A DNA stretch of 64,000 bases from Photobacterium sp. JCM 19050 (GTDB lineage: Bacteria; Pseudomonadota; Gammaproteobacteria; Enterobacterales; Vibrionaceae). The notes beneath the pieces are model-generated. The model made no database searches, was not told the DNA's origin, and saw nothing but the letters and a program-made list of their open reading frames with translations. The first letter of the stretch is position 1; every line of letters starts with the position of its first letter. Positions 23,264 through 32,461 of the stretch are shown piece after piece. A program made the translations under genes and the position numbers. The stretch covers positions 97,393 through 161,392 of the forward strand of contig BAXG01000007.1 in the NCBI GenBank assembly GCA_001310455.1, in the 5' to 3' direction.

Positions 23264-23875
23264 ATGAAAAAGATAGTTTTTGCTTTTACAGTGTTTTTAA
23301 GTGCACTGTTTTCAATTCAGGTATTTGCAGGAAGCGTAAACGATACCTCTAATTTGTATAAAAAACTCCATCTGAGTGGGAAAATGAATTATCACGTTTT
23401 TTCACAGGCTTATAATCACTTCAAGCAGAGTGAAAGCAGTAACGGGGTTTTTACCATCATTGATTACAGCCAGCCATCAAGTAAAAAACGGTTCTGGATT
23501 ATAGATTCACGCAAGAAAAAAGTGCTGTTGTCATCCTACGTATCCCACGGCAAAAACAGCGGTCAGTTGTATGCGCGGCATTTTTCCAACGTTGTTGACT
23601 CCCACCAGACGTCTCTTGGCGTGTTCAGAACCGGCGAAACTTACATGGGTAAGCACGGCTATTCGTTGAGGCTGGATGGTCTTTCGAAAGGGAAAAATGA
23701 TAATGCAAGAAAGCGGGCAATCGTTATTCATGGTGCGGATTACGCCAACCCCGGCGTTATTAAAAAAGCCGGTCAACTCGGCAGAAGCTGGGGATGCCCG
23801 GCATTGCCAACATATCTGGCAAAGAAAGCCATTGATATGATAAAAAACGGTACATTTATATACGCATATAGTTGA
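23264..23875 (+). CDS. Secreted murein L,D-transpeptidase catalytic domain protein
   Basis: A 203-residue exported protein of the YkuD-related murein L,D-transpeptidase catalytic domain family. Signal peptide residues 1-21 (MKKIVFAFTVFLSALFSIQVFAG). The catalytic region holds IHGADYAN and SWGCPALP, the SxGC motif with the nucleophilic cysteine. YkuD enzymes crosslink peptidoglycan at meso-diaminopimelate or attach proteins to it; this compact family (no binding domain) has no well-defined role. The ATG at 23264 is chosen because it begins the signal peptide; the upstream 45 bases in frame are not signal-like. It stands alone between terminators. Confidence 0.85.
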   Translation: MKKIVFAFTVFLSALFSIQVFAGSVNDTSNLYKKLHLSGKMNYHVFSQAYNHFKQSESSNGVFTIIDYSQPSSKKRFWIIDSRKKKVLLSSYVSHGKNSGQLYARHFSNVVDSHQTSLGVFRTGETYMGKHGYSLRLDGLSKGKNDNARKRAIVIHGADYANPGVIKKAGQLGRSWGCPALPTYLAKKAIDMIKNGTFIYAYS

Positions 23876-23899
23876 AACGTGTCCAATAATAAGCTTATG

Positions 23900-23926
23900 A
23901 CCGGAGTCTAATCTCCGGTTTTTTAT
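23900..23926 (+). terminator. Terminator after the L,D-transpeptidase gene
   Basis: ACCGGAG/CTCCGGT stem with a 6-base loop followed by a run of T. Confidence 0.85.
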
Positions 23927-24031
23927 TGTTGGCCAACATGTCATTTGCATTTGCAGTATCAAGTTAATGAAGCTAACCTGAAGTTGAAATTGATTGAAAC
24001 TATATTTTATCTATGAAATGGAGTTCGTTTC

Positions 24032-24928
24032 ATGTCTCAGGGAAAACAAATAGTTAAATTGGATTCACACCTTCACCTTTGGGATCCCAAAGGATTTACC
24101 ATTCCTTGGTTGGATGGACTTGATGAATTAAACCGCACGTTTACTGTTGATATGTATCTGGCCGACATCCGAAAAATCGAAGGCGCTATTTACGTAGAGG
24201 TAGACGTTGAAAAAAGCCAACGCCCGGAAGAAATTGAGGCAATTGGAAAGTTGGTTGCCTCATCGGATTCCCCTGTTTGTGCCATGGTTGCAGCGCTCGA
24301 CCCTGCACGAGATGGGGTAGCCTCATACCTGAAAGAGCTCAAAGAAACCGCCCCACACGTAGCCGGGTTTCGTCAGGTACTCCATACCCCGGAAATGCCG
24401 GCAGGCTACTGCCTTTCTGGGGCTTTTGTTGAAGGTGTGCAGGCGATTGGCACATTCGGCTACAGTTTCGACTTGTGCATGCGGCCGACAGAGCTGTCTG
24501 ATGCGGCAGAGCTTGTCAGGCTGTGTCCGGAAACTCAGTTTGTATTGGATCACTCCGGCGTACCGGCGATACATTCTTACGGCGATGATAAGCAGGCGTA
24601 CGAAACATGGAAACGCAATATTGCCGATCTGGCGGCATTACCCAATGTCGTTTGCAAGGTGTCCGGCTTGGTTACCCAAGCCGGAGATTTATCCGTTACC
24701 CAACCGATTTTGGCAGAAATACTGGCGTACCTGAAAGCGCACTTTGGCGCTGACCGGCTGATGTTTGGCAGTGATTGGCCTGTTTGCACCCTTGCTGAAT
24801 CTGCATATGATTGGGAAAGCAGGCTGGAAGGAATGGTCGAAAACTGGAGCTGGGAAGAAAAGGCTGCACTTTGGGGTGGAACAGCCAAGCAAACCTATCT
24901 TGACCCGCATAAACTGCCCATCAAATAA
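24032..24928 (+). CDS. Amidohydrolase-family sugar lactonase (L-fuconolactonase type)
   Basis: A 298-residue COG3618 protein of the amidohydrolase superfamily. DSHLHLWDP near residue 10 gives the metal-binding HxH motif, VLDHSG near 170 and FGSDWPV near 249 supply the later His and Asp. Characterised relatives open L-fucono-1,5-lactone, L-rhamnono-lactone or 4-sulfo lactones. The neighbouring mutarotase, dehydrogenases and dehydratases favour a sugar-acid lactone, by inference L-fuconolactone. It has its own terminator and is the first gene of the island on the plus strand, about 8 kb from the matching dehydratase. Frame intact. The exact substrate cannot be read from the sequence. Confidence 0.82.
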   Translation: MSQGKQIVKLDSHLHLWDPKGFTIPWLDGLDELNRTFTVDMYLADIRKIEGAIYVEVDVEKSQRPEEIEAIGKLVASSDSPVCAMVAALDPARDGVASYLKELKETAPHVAGFRQVLHTPEMPAGYCLSGAFVEGVQAIGTFGYSFDLCMRPTELSDAAELVRLCPETQFVLDHSGVPAIHSYGDDKQAYETWKRNIADLAALPNVVCKVSGLVTQAGDLSVTQPILAEILAYLKAHFGADRLMFGSDWPVCTLAESAYDWESRLEGMVENWSWEEKAALWGGTAKQTYLDPHKLPIK

Positions 24929-24936
24929 CCAATAAG

Positions 24937-24960
24937 CCTCCGCCCAAATGCGGAGGTTTT
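24937..24960. terminator. Terminator between lactonase and MaoC genes
   Basis: CCTCCGC/GCGGAGG stem with a 6-base loop and trailing T, between convergent genes. Confidence 0.85.
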
Positions 24961-24964
24961 GACT

Positions 24965-25408
24965 TCAATTTGATTTTTCCACCAGCAAAATGTGGTGGCA
25001 AAACATTACAACTTCACCATTTTGGTTAAAGACTTCTACCGTTTCTACTACCTGCCCGTAATCAGGACGTTTGGGATCGGGATGAGCGTCTGATACCGTC
25101 ACTTTGCTGTGTATTGTGTCTCCGATATACACTGGTCGGGGAAAGCGCAAACGCTCGTAGCCGTAGGTAAATGCGACAGGGTTAATTTCTGTCGCGGTCA
25201 ACCCAATACCAATTGTGAAGGTCATCGTGCCGTGGGCGATACGTTTCTTCCACGGTTTTGTTTTGCAGAATTCTTCGTCTATATGGTGAGGAAAAAAGTC
25301 TCCGCTATGACCGGCATGAACAACAAAGTCAGTTTCGGTAATGGTTCTTCCACTCGTTTCCCTGACCTCTCCAAGTTGATAATCCTCTAAAAACCTTATC
25401 CTTTCCAT
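24965..25408 (-). CDS. MaoC-like hydratase/dehydratase
   Basis: A 147-residue single hot-dog MaoC-family protein. DFVVHAGHSGDFFPHHIDEEF and AHGTMTFTIGIGLT correspond to the hydratase-2 motif region in which Asp and His act on enoyl-CoA or related thioesters. The ATG at 25408 has an AGAGGT site; the longer frame from 25429 is less likely. Divergently transcribed from a second, longer MaoC gene at 25551 across a 142-base AT-rich promoter region with inverted repeats. The pair may form a heteromer or act at successive steps of one CoA pathway. Substrate unknown. Confidence 0.85.
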   Translation of the reverse strand: MERIRFLEDYQLGEVRETSGRTITETDFVVHAGHSGDFFPHHIDEEFCKTKPWKKRIAHGTMTFTIGIGLTATEINPVAFTYGYERLRFPRPVYIGDTIHSKVTVSDAHPDPKRPDYGQVVETVEVFNQNGEVVMFCHHILLVEKSN

Positions 25409-25430
25409 GTGGTTACCTCTAACTCGCATG

Positions 25431-25530
25431 ATATTTCAAATGCGCAATACCTATTTGTATATGTAACATATATGTTGATAACTCATATATCAACCGTTAT
25501 ATTCATATTTGAATTTACATTTTGAATATG
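25431..25530. promoter_or_regulatory. AT-rich divergent promoter region with inverted repeats
   Basis: Contains ATATTTCAAAT (from about 25431), GTTGATA/TATCAAC arms (about 25473-25493), and CATATT/AATATG arms around 25504-25530. Such repeats between divergent genes suggest an operator, possibly for the IclR-family regulator of the island. Confidence 0.4.
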
Positions 25531-25550
25531 GAATTTCAGCGAGGTTGATT

Positions 25551-26092
25551 ATGAAAACCAGAGCCACGGTAGGAGTGTCAGCAAGACCTGTTAAAGGTAT
25601 GCCAGAGGAACACAGCGCTATTCCTGTCTGGAATGCAGAAGACTGGTATTACGAAGATTTCGAAGTCGGGCATACGATTCGTTCATTGCGGCGAACGATA
25701 TCAGAAGGTGAAGCCATGTTGTTCAACAGCCTGGTAATGGACTTGCACCCCTATGTTGCCGATGACACCTTTGCTAAAGAAGAGGGGCATTTCGGGAAAC
25801 GGTTAGTTGCAGGCGCTCAGGTCTTTTCCTACGGGCTTGGCCTGGTAGCGACGAACTGTCTTAACTCTTTTTCTTATGGCTATGACAAACTTCGTTTCAT
25901 TAAGCCACTTTTATCGGCGACACCATCTACACCGTGCGCGAAAACCTCTCTAAAGAGCCCAAATACGACGATATGGGTTTGGTGCGGGTGAGCTATAAAG
26001 TTTACAAAGGTGAAGGGGAGCTTGTTCTGTATTGTGAGCATCTGATGACTGTCCTGTACCGGGACGGGGAAGCAGAAGGGGATAAGTCATGA
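25551..26092 (+). CDS. Second MaoC-like protein (frameshifted in this sequence)
   Basis: MaoC/hot-dog protein of about 180 residues after repair, longer at the N-terminus than its divergent neighbour. [43 protein letters not shown] and [12 protein letters not shown] match MaoC folds, but the usual Asp-x-x-x-x-His pattern is changed (DLHPYVADD), so catalysis may differ. One T is missing at 25908-25912; adding it gives [14 protein letters not shown]. Its stop overlaps the next ATG (ATGA at 26089), so it is translationally coupled to the solute-binding-like gene. Likely acts on a CoA thioester made by the downstream CoA-transferase. Confidence 0.8.
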
Positions 26093-27222
26093 CCAAAGTG
26101 ATGTTGAAAGGGCTTACCTGGGATCACGTACGTGGCTACGACCCGATGGTCTCTACGGCCGAAGTGTTTAATGAACGCTACCCGGATATCGAGATTGTCT
26201 GGCACAAACGTTCTTTGCAAGCTTTCGCTGATCGACCGTTGTCGGAGATGGTCAAAGAATATGACTTGATGGTTATCGACCATCCCCATGCCGGTGAAGC
26301 AGCCTCCGAAAGCCTTCTGCTTCATCTTGATGGTCAGGGATATGATGACGAACTTCGCCGTCTTGCCGATGAAAGTGTCGGGCTTTCCCATCACTCTTAC
26401 CACGACGGCCGCCAATGGGCGCTGGCTATTGATGCAGCAACGCCGATTGCCGCTTACCGTTCCGACCTGCTGAGTAAACCTCCTGAGAACTGGTCTGAAG
26501 TTATCTCGTTAGCTGAACAAGGGCAGGTAGTCTGGCCGCTAAAACCGATAGATGCTTTGATGAGCTTTTACAATGTTCTGGCAAATGCCGGACACCCGTT
26601 CGGTTCGGTAACGGGTGGCGTCACTGAGGATGCCGGAATCTGGGCGTTGGGGGAGATGAGGAAAGTCTCAGATCATCTTGATGACAGGTGCTTCGGGATG
26701 AACCCCATTGCGGCATACGAATGGCTGGCAAACCGAAACGACAGAAGCTACGTCCCATACCTTTATGGCTATAGCAACTACAGCCGACCGGGTTTCCGCC
26801 CATACCGTGTTGACGGTTGCAATGCACCCGTCCATGGAAATGGCAGCATAGGAGGTACAACATTGGGTGGCACCGGTATAGCCATCTCTTCCTATTCTCG
26901 TCATAAACAGGAAGCCCTGAAGTACGCATTTTGGATTGCAGGTTCTTCTGCCCAATCCTCCGTCTTTTTCCAGTCCGGTGGGCAGCCAGGAAACCTAAAA
27001 GCCTGGTTAGACCCTGATTGCAACCGGGCAACAAACCACTTTTTTACTAATACGCTTGAGACGCTTGAAAACGCCTATCTCCGGCCTCGACACAAGGGCT
27101 ACCTGGTTTTTCAGGACGAGGGAGGCGATCTGGTGAACCGGCATCTTCGAGAGCGCAATGATGCGCGGGAAACCGTTCAAGCAATACGTGAAGCATATAC
27201 AAGGAGTCTGAATGAGCGTTAA
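26089..27222 (+). CDS. Solute-binding-protein-like protein without signal peptide
   Basis: A 377-residue protein with the fold signature of family-1 extracellular solute-binding proteins ([52 protein letters not shown]). It starts [20 protein letters not shown] directly on the first beta strand, with no signal peptide or lipobox and no room for one because the ATG overlaps the preceding MaoC stop. It also overlaps the following CoA-transferase by 11 bases. By context it would be a cytoplasmic protein working with MaoC and CoA-transferase enzymes, perhaps as a binding or sensing subunit. No permease is in this operon. Function unknown. Confidence 0.75.
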   Translation: MTKVMLKGLTWDHVRGYDPMVSTAEVFNERYPDIEIVWHKRSLQAFADRPLSEMVKEYDLMVIDHPHAGEAASESLLLHLDGQGYDDELRRLADESVGLSHHSYHDGRQWALAIDAATPIAAYRSDLLSKPPENWSEVISLAEQGQVVWPLKPIDALMSFYNVLANAGHPFGSVTGGVTEDAGIWALGEMRKVSDHLDDRCFGMNPIAAYEWLANRNDRSYVPYLYGYSNYSRPGFRPYRVDGCNAPVHGNGSIGGTTLGGTGIAISSYSRHKQEALKYAFWIAGSSAQSSVFFQSGGQPGNLKAWLDPDCNRATNHFFTNTLETLENAYLRPRHKGYLVFQDEGGDLVNRHLRERNDARETVQAIREAYTRSLNER

Positions 27223-28363
27223 AAGGCCACTGGAAGGCATGGTTGTCCTTGATTTCAGCCAGTTTCTGGCGGGTCCCCTTGCCGGGTTGAAACTGGCCGA
27301 TCTGGGGGCAAGGGTCATCAAAATAGAAAACCCTAAAAATGGAGACCTTTGCAGGTACCTTTATCTCAGCGATACAGAAATCGGTGGTGTGAACTCATTG
27401 TTTCAGGCGATCAACCGTAACAAAGAAAGTTTCTGTGCCAACATGAAAGACGCGAACGACCGAGAAAAACTGATGAAATTGGTCAGCGAGGCGGACATCG
27501 TATTGCAAAACTTCCGCCCCGGGGTGATTGAACGGCTGGGATTTGATTATGAATCCCTGAGGAAACTGAACCCGGATCTGGTGTATGGCTCGGTATCCGG
27601 CTACGGCAATAAAGGCCCTTGGGTCAGCAGGCCGGGTCAGGATCTGCTTGCACAGTCACTGTCGGGTCTAACCTGGCTGTCTGGGAATGATGATATGCCT
27701 CCAACGCCAATGGGGTTGGCAGTTGCTGATATGCTGGCAGGAAACTCTCTTGTTCAGGGTATTCTGGCGGCGCTGATTAAAAGGGAAAGGGGACATGGCG
27801 GCAGTCATGTGGAGACAAGTCTTCTTGAGGTGCTGGTGGATTTTCAGTTTGAAGTGCTTACGACCTATCTGAATAATGGCCATAAAAAGCCACAGCGGAG
27901 CAAAATTAACAACGCCCATGCTTATCTTTCTGCCCCTTATGGAATCTATAAAACGGCAGACAGCTTTATTGCCATCGCAATGGGGCCGGTGGATAAATTG
28001 GGGGAGATGATCTCAGCCCCAGATGTGGCGAAGTTTACCGATAACAAGACCTGGTTTAGCCAGCGTGATGAAATTAAGCAGTTAATCCAGCAGACCTTGG
28101 CCTTAAATACAACAGCACATTGGATGGAAATTTTTTCGGCAAATGATGTGTGGGCATCGGAAGTATATGACTGGGAGGCGCTGTTGGATTCGGATGCTTT
28201 CCACGAATTGGAAATGCTACAGAAGCTTGAGCACGAAGATATAGAAAACCTGATGACAACCCGGCTTCCTATCCGGTTGGATGGCGAGGTATTGAAAAGC
28301 CCGAAAGCGGCACCGCTGTTGGGAGAGCACACAGTCGCTATCAGTAACGAGTTTGGATTATAA
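27212..28363 (+). CDS. CaiB/BaiF-type class III CoA-transferase
   Basis: A 383-residue family III CoA-transferase. LEGMVVLDFSQFLAGPLAGLKLADLGARVIKIE is the typical N-terminus; the catalytic Asp expected near residue 170 corresponds to VADMLAG; NFRPGVIERLGFDYE and SVSGYGNKGP are family blocks. Such enzymes move CoA between carboxylic acids. Last gene of the MaoC - binding protein - CoA-transferase operon, followed by a terminator. Together with MaoC proteins it suggests activation and hydration or dehydration of an organic acid, perhaps a breakdown product of the sugar acids handled nearby; this is inference. Confidence 0.88.
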   Translation: MSVKRPLEGMVVLDFSQFLAGPLAGLKLADLGARVIKIENPKNGDLCRYLYLSDTEIGGVNSLFQAINRNKESFCANMKDANDREKLMKLVSEADIVLQNFRPGVIERLGFDYESLRKLNPDLVYGSVSGYGNKGPWVSRPGQDLLAQSLSGLTWLSGNDDMPPTPMGLAVADMLAGNSLVQGILAALIKRERGHGGSHVETSLLEVLVDFQFEVLTTYLNNGHKKPQRSKINNAHAYLSAPYGIYKTADSFIAIAMGPVDKLGEMISAPDVAKFTDNKTWFSQRDEIKQLIQQTLALNTTAHWMEIFSANDVWASEVYDWEALLDSDAFHELEMLQKLEHEDIENLMTTRLPIRLDGEVLKSPKAAPLLGEHTVAISNEFGL

Positions 28364-28386
28364 GTCGGGTTAAAACCAGACAATAA

Positions 28387-28415
28387 AAAACCGGAGGCGA
28401 TCTCCGGTTTTCTTT
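28387..28415. terminator. Terminator between CoA-transferase and IclR genes
   Basis: AAAACCGGAG/CTCCGGTTTT stem, 5-base loop, A and T runs on both sides, between convergent genes. Confidence 0.85.
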
Positions 28416-28433
28416 TGGTCGGCAAAAATACAG

Positions 28434-29225
28434 TTAACTTGCGATGTTTCCACCCATTTGCTCGCTCAGGTAATGGGCAGCTTTGAGCAGTGCTTCCCGG
28501 CAATCTCGCAGTGGTAACTGGTCGTGATCGTCCAGCATTTCAATGTAAGGAACTGTCAGGCACGCAATGGCATACCCGGAGTAGTCAATCAGTGGGACAC
28601 TGACGTTTGTTACTCCTTTGATGACGTAACTTCTGCGTTGTTCATAGCCTTTTGCCCGAACTTTGGTTAGTTCTTCCTTGATAGTGTCGATTTCGCTCTG
28701 GTCTCCCGGCGGGGCGACAGCAATGTGGGCATCGAGTAACGACTGTGGGCTGTTGGCAAGAATCACGCGACCGGAGGATGCCTTCCAGACATCCAGTTTC
28801 GCACCGAGCCGGACGCTGAGCCCGTGATAGCCAGGTGCGTCAACCTGGCCAATGACAAGTACACTTTCATCAGAAAAAATGGCCAGGTGAATAGACTGGT
28901 TAATCTTCTGCGCCAGTTCATTCATCACAGGCGCGGCCAGCGAGGAAAGACGCTTTATTTTCGGGTAGCGATGTGAAATTTCGAACATTTTGGTCGTTAA
29001 TGCATATTTGTCTGTCACAGAGTCAAGGGACAAATATCCACGTTCACACAGAACAACAAGCATCCGGAAGATTTCGCCGACAGAACGGTTGAGTTCTCTC
29101 GCAATCTCGACCTGTGTCAACCCCATGGAATGGCTAGACAGGATTTCCAGTATGTCCAGCCCCTTTTCCAAGGCCGGTGCCTGATACTTTTTAACCTGAC
29201 TGGTGTCTGCTGCGACTCTTCCCAT
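28434..29225 (-). CDS. IclR-family transcriptional regulator
   Basis: A 263-residue regulator: N-terminal winged helix (residues about 12-75, LEKGLDILEILSSHSMGLTQVEIARELNRSVGEIFRML) and a C-terminal IclR effector domain (SIHLAIFSDESVLVIGQVD, KASSGRVILA). IclR proteins commonly control sugar-acid and aromatic-acid catabolism and bind small carboxylates. I start at the ATG at 29225; the longer frame from 29384 runs into the upstream gap. It follows the enolase-superfamily gene in the same direction after 101 bases, so it may be part of the catabolic operon and regulate the whole island. The effector is unknown. Confidence 0.88.
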   Translation of the reverse strand: MGRVAADTSQVKKYQAPALEKGLDILEILSSHSMGLTQVEIARELNRSVGEIFRMLVVLCERGYLSLDSVTDKYALTTKMFEISHRYPKIKRLSSLAAPVMNELAQKINQSIHLAIFSDESVLVIGQVDAPGYHGLSVRLGAKLDVWKASSGRVILANSPQSLLDAHIAVAPPGDQSEIDTIKEELTKVRAKGYEQRRSYVIKGVTNVSVPLIDYSGYAIACLTVPYIEMLDDHDQLPLRDCREALLKAAHYLSEQMGGNIAS

Positions 29226-29326
29226 ACTTGTTTTATTCCATTCTGATAAACAGTTATTGCCATCGGCCAATTGAACCGATTTTACCAAGCTGCTTAGGGC
29301 TGGCAATAAGGCCGATGACAAAATTA

Positions 29327-30433
29327 TTATACTTTGATCGTCGTACTCCCTTTGCTCTTGTCCCGGATAGCCTTCCAGTTCCACTCGATGCCAATGCCCG
29401 CTTGGGACGGCGCTTGGGCCTTTCCGTCTATGACGGTAAAGGTTTCTTCTGCAAGTGAGCCCAGTTGCGGGATGTACTCAAGCCAGCGGCTGTTCGGTAC
29501 TGCACAGCAAAGTGACACATGCAACTCCATCAGGAAGTGCGGACAAACGTTTACGTTAAACGTCTCGGCAAGGTGTGCAACTTTCAGCCACGGTGTAATC
29601 CCACCGATTCTTGCAACGTCGACCTGAACGATGTGGCACGCGTTTTGTTGCAGGTATTCACGGAAAAGGCGGGTTCCATACATGGATTCGCCGACTGCGA
29701 TGGGTGTGCCACCCTGGCGACAAAGCATGGCATGTCCGGCAACATCTTCCGCGGGAAGAGGCTCTTCCAACCATGTAATGTCCATTTCAGCAAAGGTTTT
29801 TGCCCTGCGGATGGCTTCGTCATGAGTGAAACTCTGATTGGCGTCAATCATGATGTGGTAATCATCGCCGACAGCCTCCCTGACAGCAGAAAGGCGCTTT
29901 ATGTCGTCAGAAAGGTTGGGGGAGCCAACTTTAATTTTTGAGCCGCCAAACCCGTGGGATTTCACTTTCAGGGCATCGTTAACCAGTTGCTCAGGCGTAA
30001 GGTGAAGCCAGCCTCCCTCTGTGGTGTACAGAGGGATTTCTTGTTTTGCCCCGCCCGCCAGTTTCCACAGTGGAAGGTTAACTCGCTTACAACGAAGATC
30101 CCACAAGGCGGTGTCTACTGCTGCAAGGGCCAGAGAAGTGATCGCACCAACGGCAGTGGCATGGGTATGGAAGTAGAGCTTTTTCCAGATACCCTCGATA
30201 CAGTCTGCATCTTCACCTATCAGCAGTGGTAACAAATGATCATTGAGCAGGGCAGTAATGCTCGACCCGCCGGTCCCGATGGTGTAGGTGTAGCCCACGC
30301 CGACAACCCCGTCTTCATCCGTAATTTTCAGGATAGGTGTTTCCTGGCAGACGAATGATTGAATGGCATCGGTGCGCTTTACCTCAGGCTCCAAATCGAC
30401 GAGGAACAGTTCAGCTTGGGTAATTTTAGCCAT
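29327..30433 (-). CDS. Mandelate racemase/muconate lactonizing enzyme family sugar-acid dehydratase (1)
   Basis: Enolase-superfamily member, 368 residues. MR-subgroup catalytic positions are visible: KIKVG (Lys-x-Lys base near residue 166), metal ligands in MIDANQSF, WLEEPLP and AVGESMYG, and an Asp/His dyad in VDVARIGG and CPHFLMELH. MR-subgroup proteins dehydrate acid sugars to 2-keto-3-deoxy acids. Placed directly upstream (four-base gap) is an FAH-family hydrolase, then an SDR and a mutarotase, an order suggesting L-fuconate-like dehydration. Fuconate is an inference; galactonate, arabinonate or rhamnonate remain possible. Frame intact. Confidence 0.85.
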   Translation of the reverse strand: MAKITQAELFLVDLEPEVKRTDAIQSFVCQETPILKITDEDGVVGVGYTYTIGTGGSSITALLNDHLLPLLIGEDADCIEGIWKKLYFHTHATAVGAITSLALAAVDTALWDLRCKRVNLPLWKLAGGAKQEIPLYTTEGGWLHLTPEQLVNDALKVKSHGFGGSKIKVGSPNLSDDIKRLSAVREAVGDDYHIMIDANQSFTHDEAIRRAKTFAEMDITWLEEPLPAEDVAGHAMLCRQGGTPIAVGESMYGTRLFREYLQQNACHIVQVDVARIGGITPWLKVAHLAETFNVNVCPHFLMELHVSLCCAVPNSRWLEYIPQLGSLAEETFTVIDGKAQAPSQAGIGIEWNWKAIRDKSKGSTTIKV

Positions 30434-30436
30434 GTC

Positions 30437-31303
30437 CTATTCCTTTGACTCTGGTTGGTATGAAACCGCCGTCTGGGAAGAAGTGCCTAATCCGCTGATA
30501 CCAAGTGTGACAACGTCACCAGGTGTGAGGTAACGAGGAGGGTTAAACCCAAGGCCCACGCCAGGAGGGGTGCCGGTAGAAATCACATCGCCCGGTAACA
30601 GTGTCATAAAGCGGCTGATATAGCTTATCTGTTCTGCGACGGTGAAGATCATATCGCTGGTATGGCTTTTTTGGATGGATTCGCCGTTAACCTCGAGCCA
30701 GATATCCAGATTCTGAGGATCCGGGCATTCATCTGTTGTGACCAGGTAGGGGCCGAGCGGTGCAAACGTGTCGCAACTTTTGCCTTTTACCCACTGTCCT
30801 TCCATCTCAAGTTGGAATTCACGTTCAGAATAGTCGTTATGGAGAACATAGCCGGCAACGTAATCCAGTGCATCGGTAACAGAAACATGGCTCGCTTTCT
30901 TTCCGATCACGACACCAAGTTCTACCTCCCAGTCAGTCTTGGTACTGTCTTTGGGAATGACGATATCATCATTTGGCCCCGACAGTGAGCTGGTGGCTTT
31001 CATAAACAACACTGGCTGCGAGGGAACTGGCAGGCCACTTTCCGCTGCGTGCTCTTTGTAATTCAGGCCGACGCATACGATTTTTGATGGCCGGGCAAAT
31101 GGTGCTCCATAGCGAGCGTCTTTATCAAACTCTGGAAGGTTTGGCTGGCTTGCCAACCAGGTTTTCAGCCTTGCTGGCCCGTCAGTACCGAAAAAGGTTT
31201 CTGTATAATCTTCACCAAAACTGCTTACATCGACACGGCGGCCATCTTCCAGTTCTACACCCGGCTTTTCTGTTCCCGGCTTTCCTACACGTACTAATTT
31301 CAT
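30437..31303 (-). CDS. Fumarylacetoacetate hydrolase family protein
   Basis: A 288-residue FAH-family enzyme (COG0179). The C-terminal domain shows CVGLNYKEHAAESG, the metal-binding DWEVELGVVIGK and NDYSEREFQLE, and the closing STGTPPGVGLGFNPP. In non-phosphorylating L-fucose and L-rhamnose pathways a member of this family cleaves a 2,4-diketo-3-deoxy acid to pyruvate plus L-lactate. The adjoining SDR and MR-type dehydratase, together with lactate-oxidation genes in the same island, support that role. Four bases upstream of the dehydratase, so co-translated. Other FAH members cleave ureidoglycolate or oxaloacetate, so the call is by context. Confidence 0.83.
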   Translation of the reverse strand: MKLVRVGKPGTEKPGVELEDGRRVDVSSFGEDYTETFFGTDGPARLKTWLASQPNLPEFDKDARYGAPFARPSKIVCVGLNYKEHAAESGLPVPSQPVLFMKATSSLSGPNDDIVIPKDSTKTDWEVELGVVIGKKASHVSVTDALDYVAGYVLHNDYSEREFQLEMEGQWVKGKSCDTFAPLGPYLVTTDECPDPQNLDIWLEVNGESIQKSHTSDMIFTVAEQISYISRFMTLLPGDVISTGTPPGVGLGFNPPRYLTPGDVVTLGISGLGTSSQTAVSYQPESKE

Positions 31304-31370
31304 TATTCGTCCTTGCTAAATTTATGCTGATCTGATCAATTCTTTGACCAGTGAACCAATCAGATTGGTG

Positions 31371-32132
31371 TTAACGGATATTGGTGACACCGCCATCAAA
31401 ATCAAAAGCGTTCCCGGTAACAAAACTGGCTTTGTCACTGCAAAGGAAAACTGCTGCATTAGCAACTTCGTCCGGCGTACCCATCCGTCCGATTGGCTGG
31501 TATTGCGACAGTGTGTTAAACATTTCTTCTTTGTTATCCGGGTAGTGCTTATTCAGGTAGCCTTCCACAAATGGGGTATAAATACGGGCAGGGCACAGGC
31601 AGTTACAACGAACGCCCTGAGACACAAAGTCTTTTGCGACACTGTATGTCATGGAGAGAACGGCGCCCTTTGACGCTGAATAAGCGAAACGGTCAGCCAG
31701 GCCAAGTTTGGAAGCAATAGAGGCCATGTTCAGGATGACGCCTTTCGACTCGACCAAATAAGGAATGGCATATTTCATAAAGTTGAATACACCATTGACG
31801 TTCACCGCCATCACTTTGTTGAAGTCGTCTTCAGAGGTGGTTTCAACTGTGCCGATACTGGCAATGCCGGCGTTGTTAACGAGGATGTCTATACCACCAA
31901 AATGTGATGCGGCCTGGGTGAGTGCTTTTTTGACCTGGTCCGGTTGCGTAACGTTACAAGTTACGCTTAGCACGGCGTCTTCGTTGAAGTGCTTTTTCGC
32001 TTCATCAAGTGCACCCTGATCCAAATCTACCAGCACAACGCGAGCGCCTTCTTTACCGAATGCTTGTGCAATGGCTAACCCTATTCCTGAAGCAGAGCCG
32101 GTTACCACCGCCACTTTTCCTTCAAGCATCAT
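31371..32132 (-). CDS. Short-chain dehydrogenase/reductase
   Basis: Classical SDR, 253 residues. Cofactor motif TGSASGIG near residue 11, NNAG near 88, catalytic serine in NMASIAS and YSASK with the Tyr and Lys. The acidic residue at the end of the second strand (VDLDQ) favours NAD over NADP. In this context it probably oxidises 2-keto-3-deoxy-L-fuconate to the 2,4-diketo acid; L-fucose 1-dehydrogenase, as with FucX-like SDRs, is the other choice. Start ATG at 32132 overlaps the mutarotase stop by four bases. 67 bases separate it from the FAH gene. Confidence 0.85.
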   Translation of the reverse strand: MMLEGKVAVVTGSASGIGLAIAQAFGKEGARVVLVDLDQGALDEAKKHFNEDAVLSVTCNVTQPDQVKKALTQAASHFGGIDILVNNAGIASIGTVETTSEDDFNKVMAVNVNGVFNFMKYAIPYLVESKGVILNMASIASKLGLADRFAYSASKGAVLSMTYSVAKDFVSQGVRCNCLCPARIYTPFVEGYLNKHYPDNKEEMFNTLSQYQPIGRMGTPDEVANAAVFLCSDKASFVTGNAFDFDGGVTNIR

Positions 32133-32461
32133 TTCTCTTCTCCTAAATCAAACATCATTTCCATGTTGACCCACCAGTCCTGTTCACCGGCTTCTGGTAC
32201 GGGCTCCTGCATGGGTTCCATCCATTCCCACCATTTCTGGGTGATCGGGTCTGCAGCCATGGCTGCCATATCGGCGTCGAAGTCAGAGCCTACGTACTCG
32301 AAATAGGCGAACATCAACCCATTGTGGTGGTAAATGCTGTAGTTTCGGATGTTGGATGCATGGATGCGTGCTAAAACGCCGGGCCAAACCTCAGCATGGG
32401 CCTTTTTGTAAGTTTCATAATGCTCAGGGCGCAGTTTGATGATCTGTCCAAATTTTTTCAT
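32129..32461 (-). CDS. L-rhamnose/L-fucose mutarotase family protein
   Basis: A 110-residue RhaM-family protein. KLRPEHYETYKKAHAEVWPGVL supplies the conserved His, and RNYSIYHHNGLMFAYFEYVGSDFDADM is the core of the ferredoxin-like fold; the end has WWVNMEMMF. Relatives interconvert alpha and beta anomers of 6-deoxy-L-sugars, RhaM for rhamnose and the Campylobacter-type protein for fucose. It is the promoter-proximal gene of the SDR-FAH-dehydratase operon, with a perfect CRP site about 160 bases upstream. I use the ATG at 32461; an upstream in-frame start at 32503 is possible. Its presence is the main pointer to a 6-deoxy-L-sugar substrate. Confidence 0.85.
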   Translation of the reverse strand: MKKFGQIIKLRPEHYETYKKAHAEVWPGVLARIHASNIRNYSIYHHNGLMFAYFEYVGSDFDADMAAMAADPITQKWWEWMEPMQEPVPEAGEQDWWVNMEMMFDLGEEK

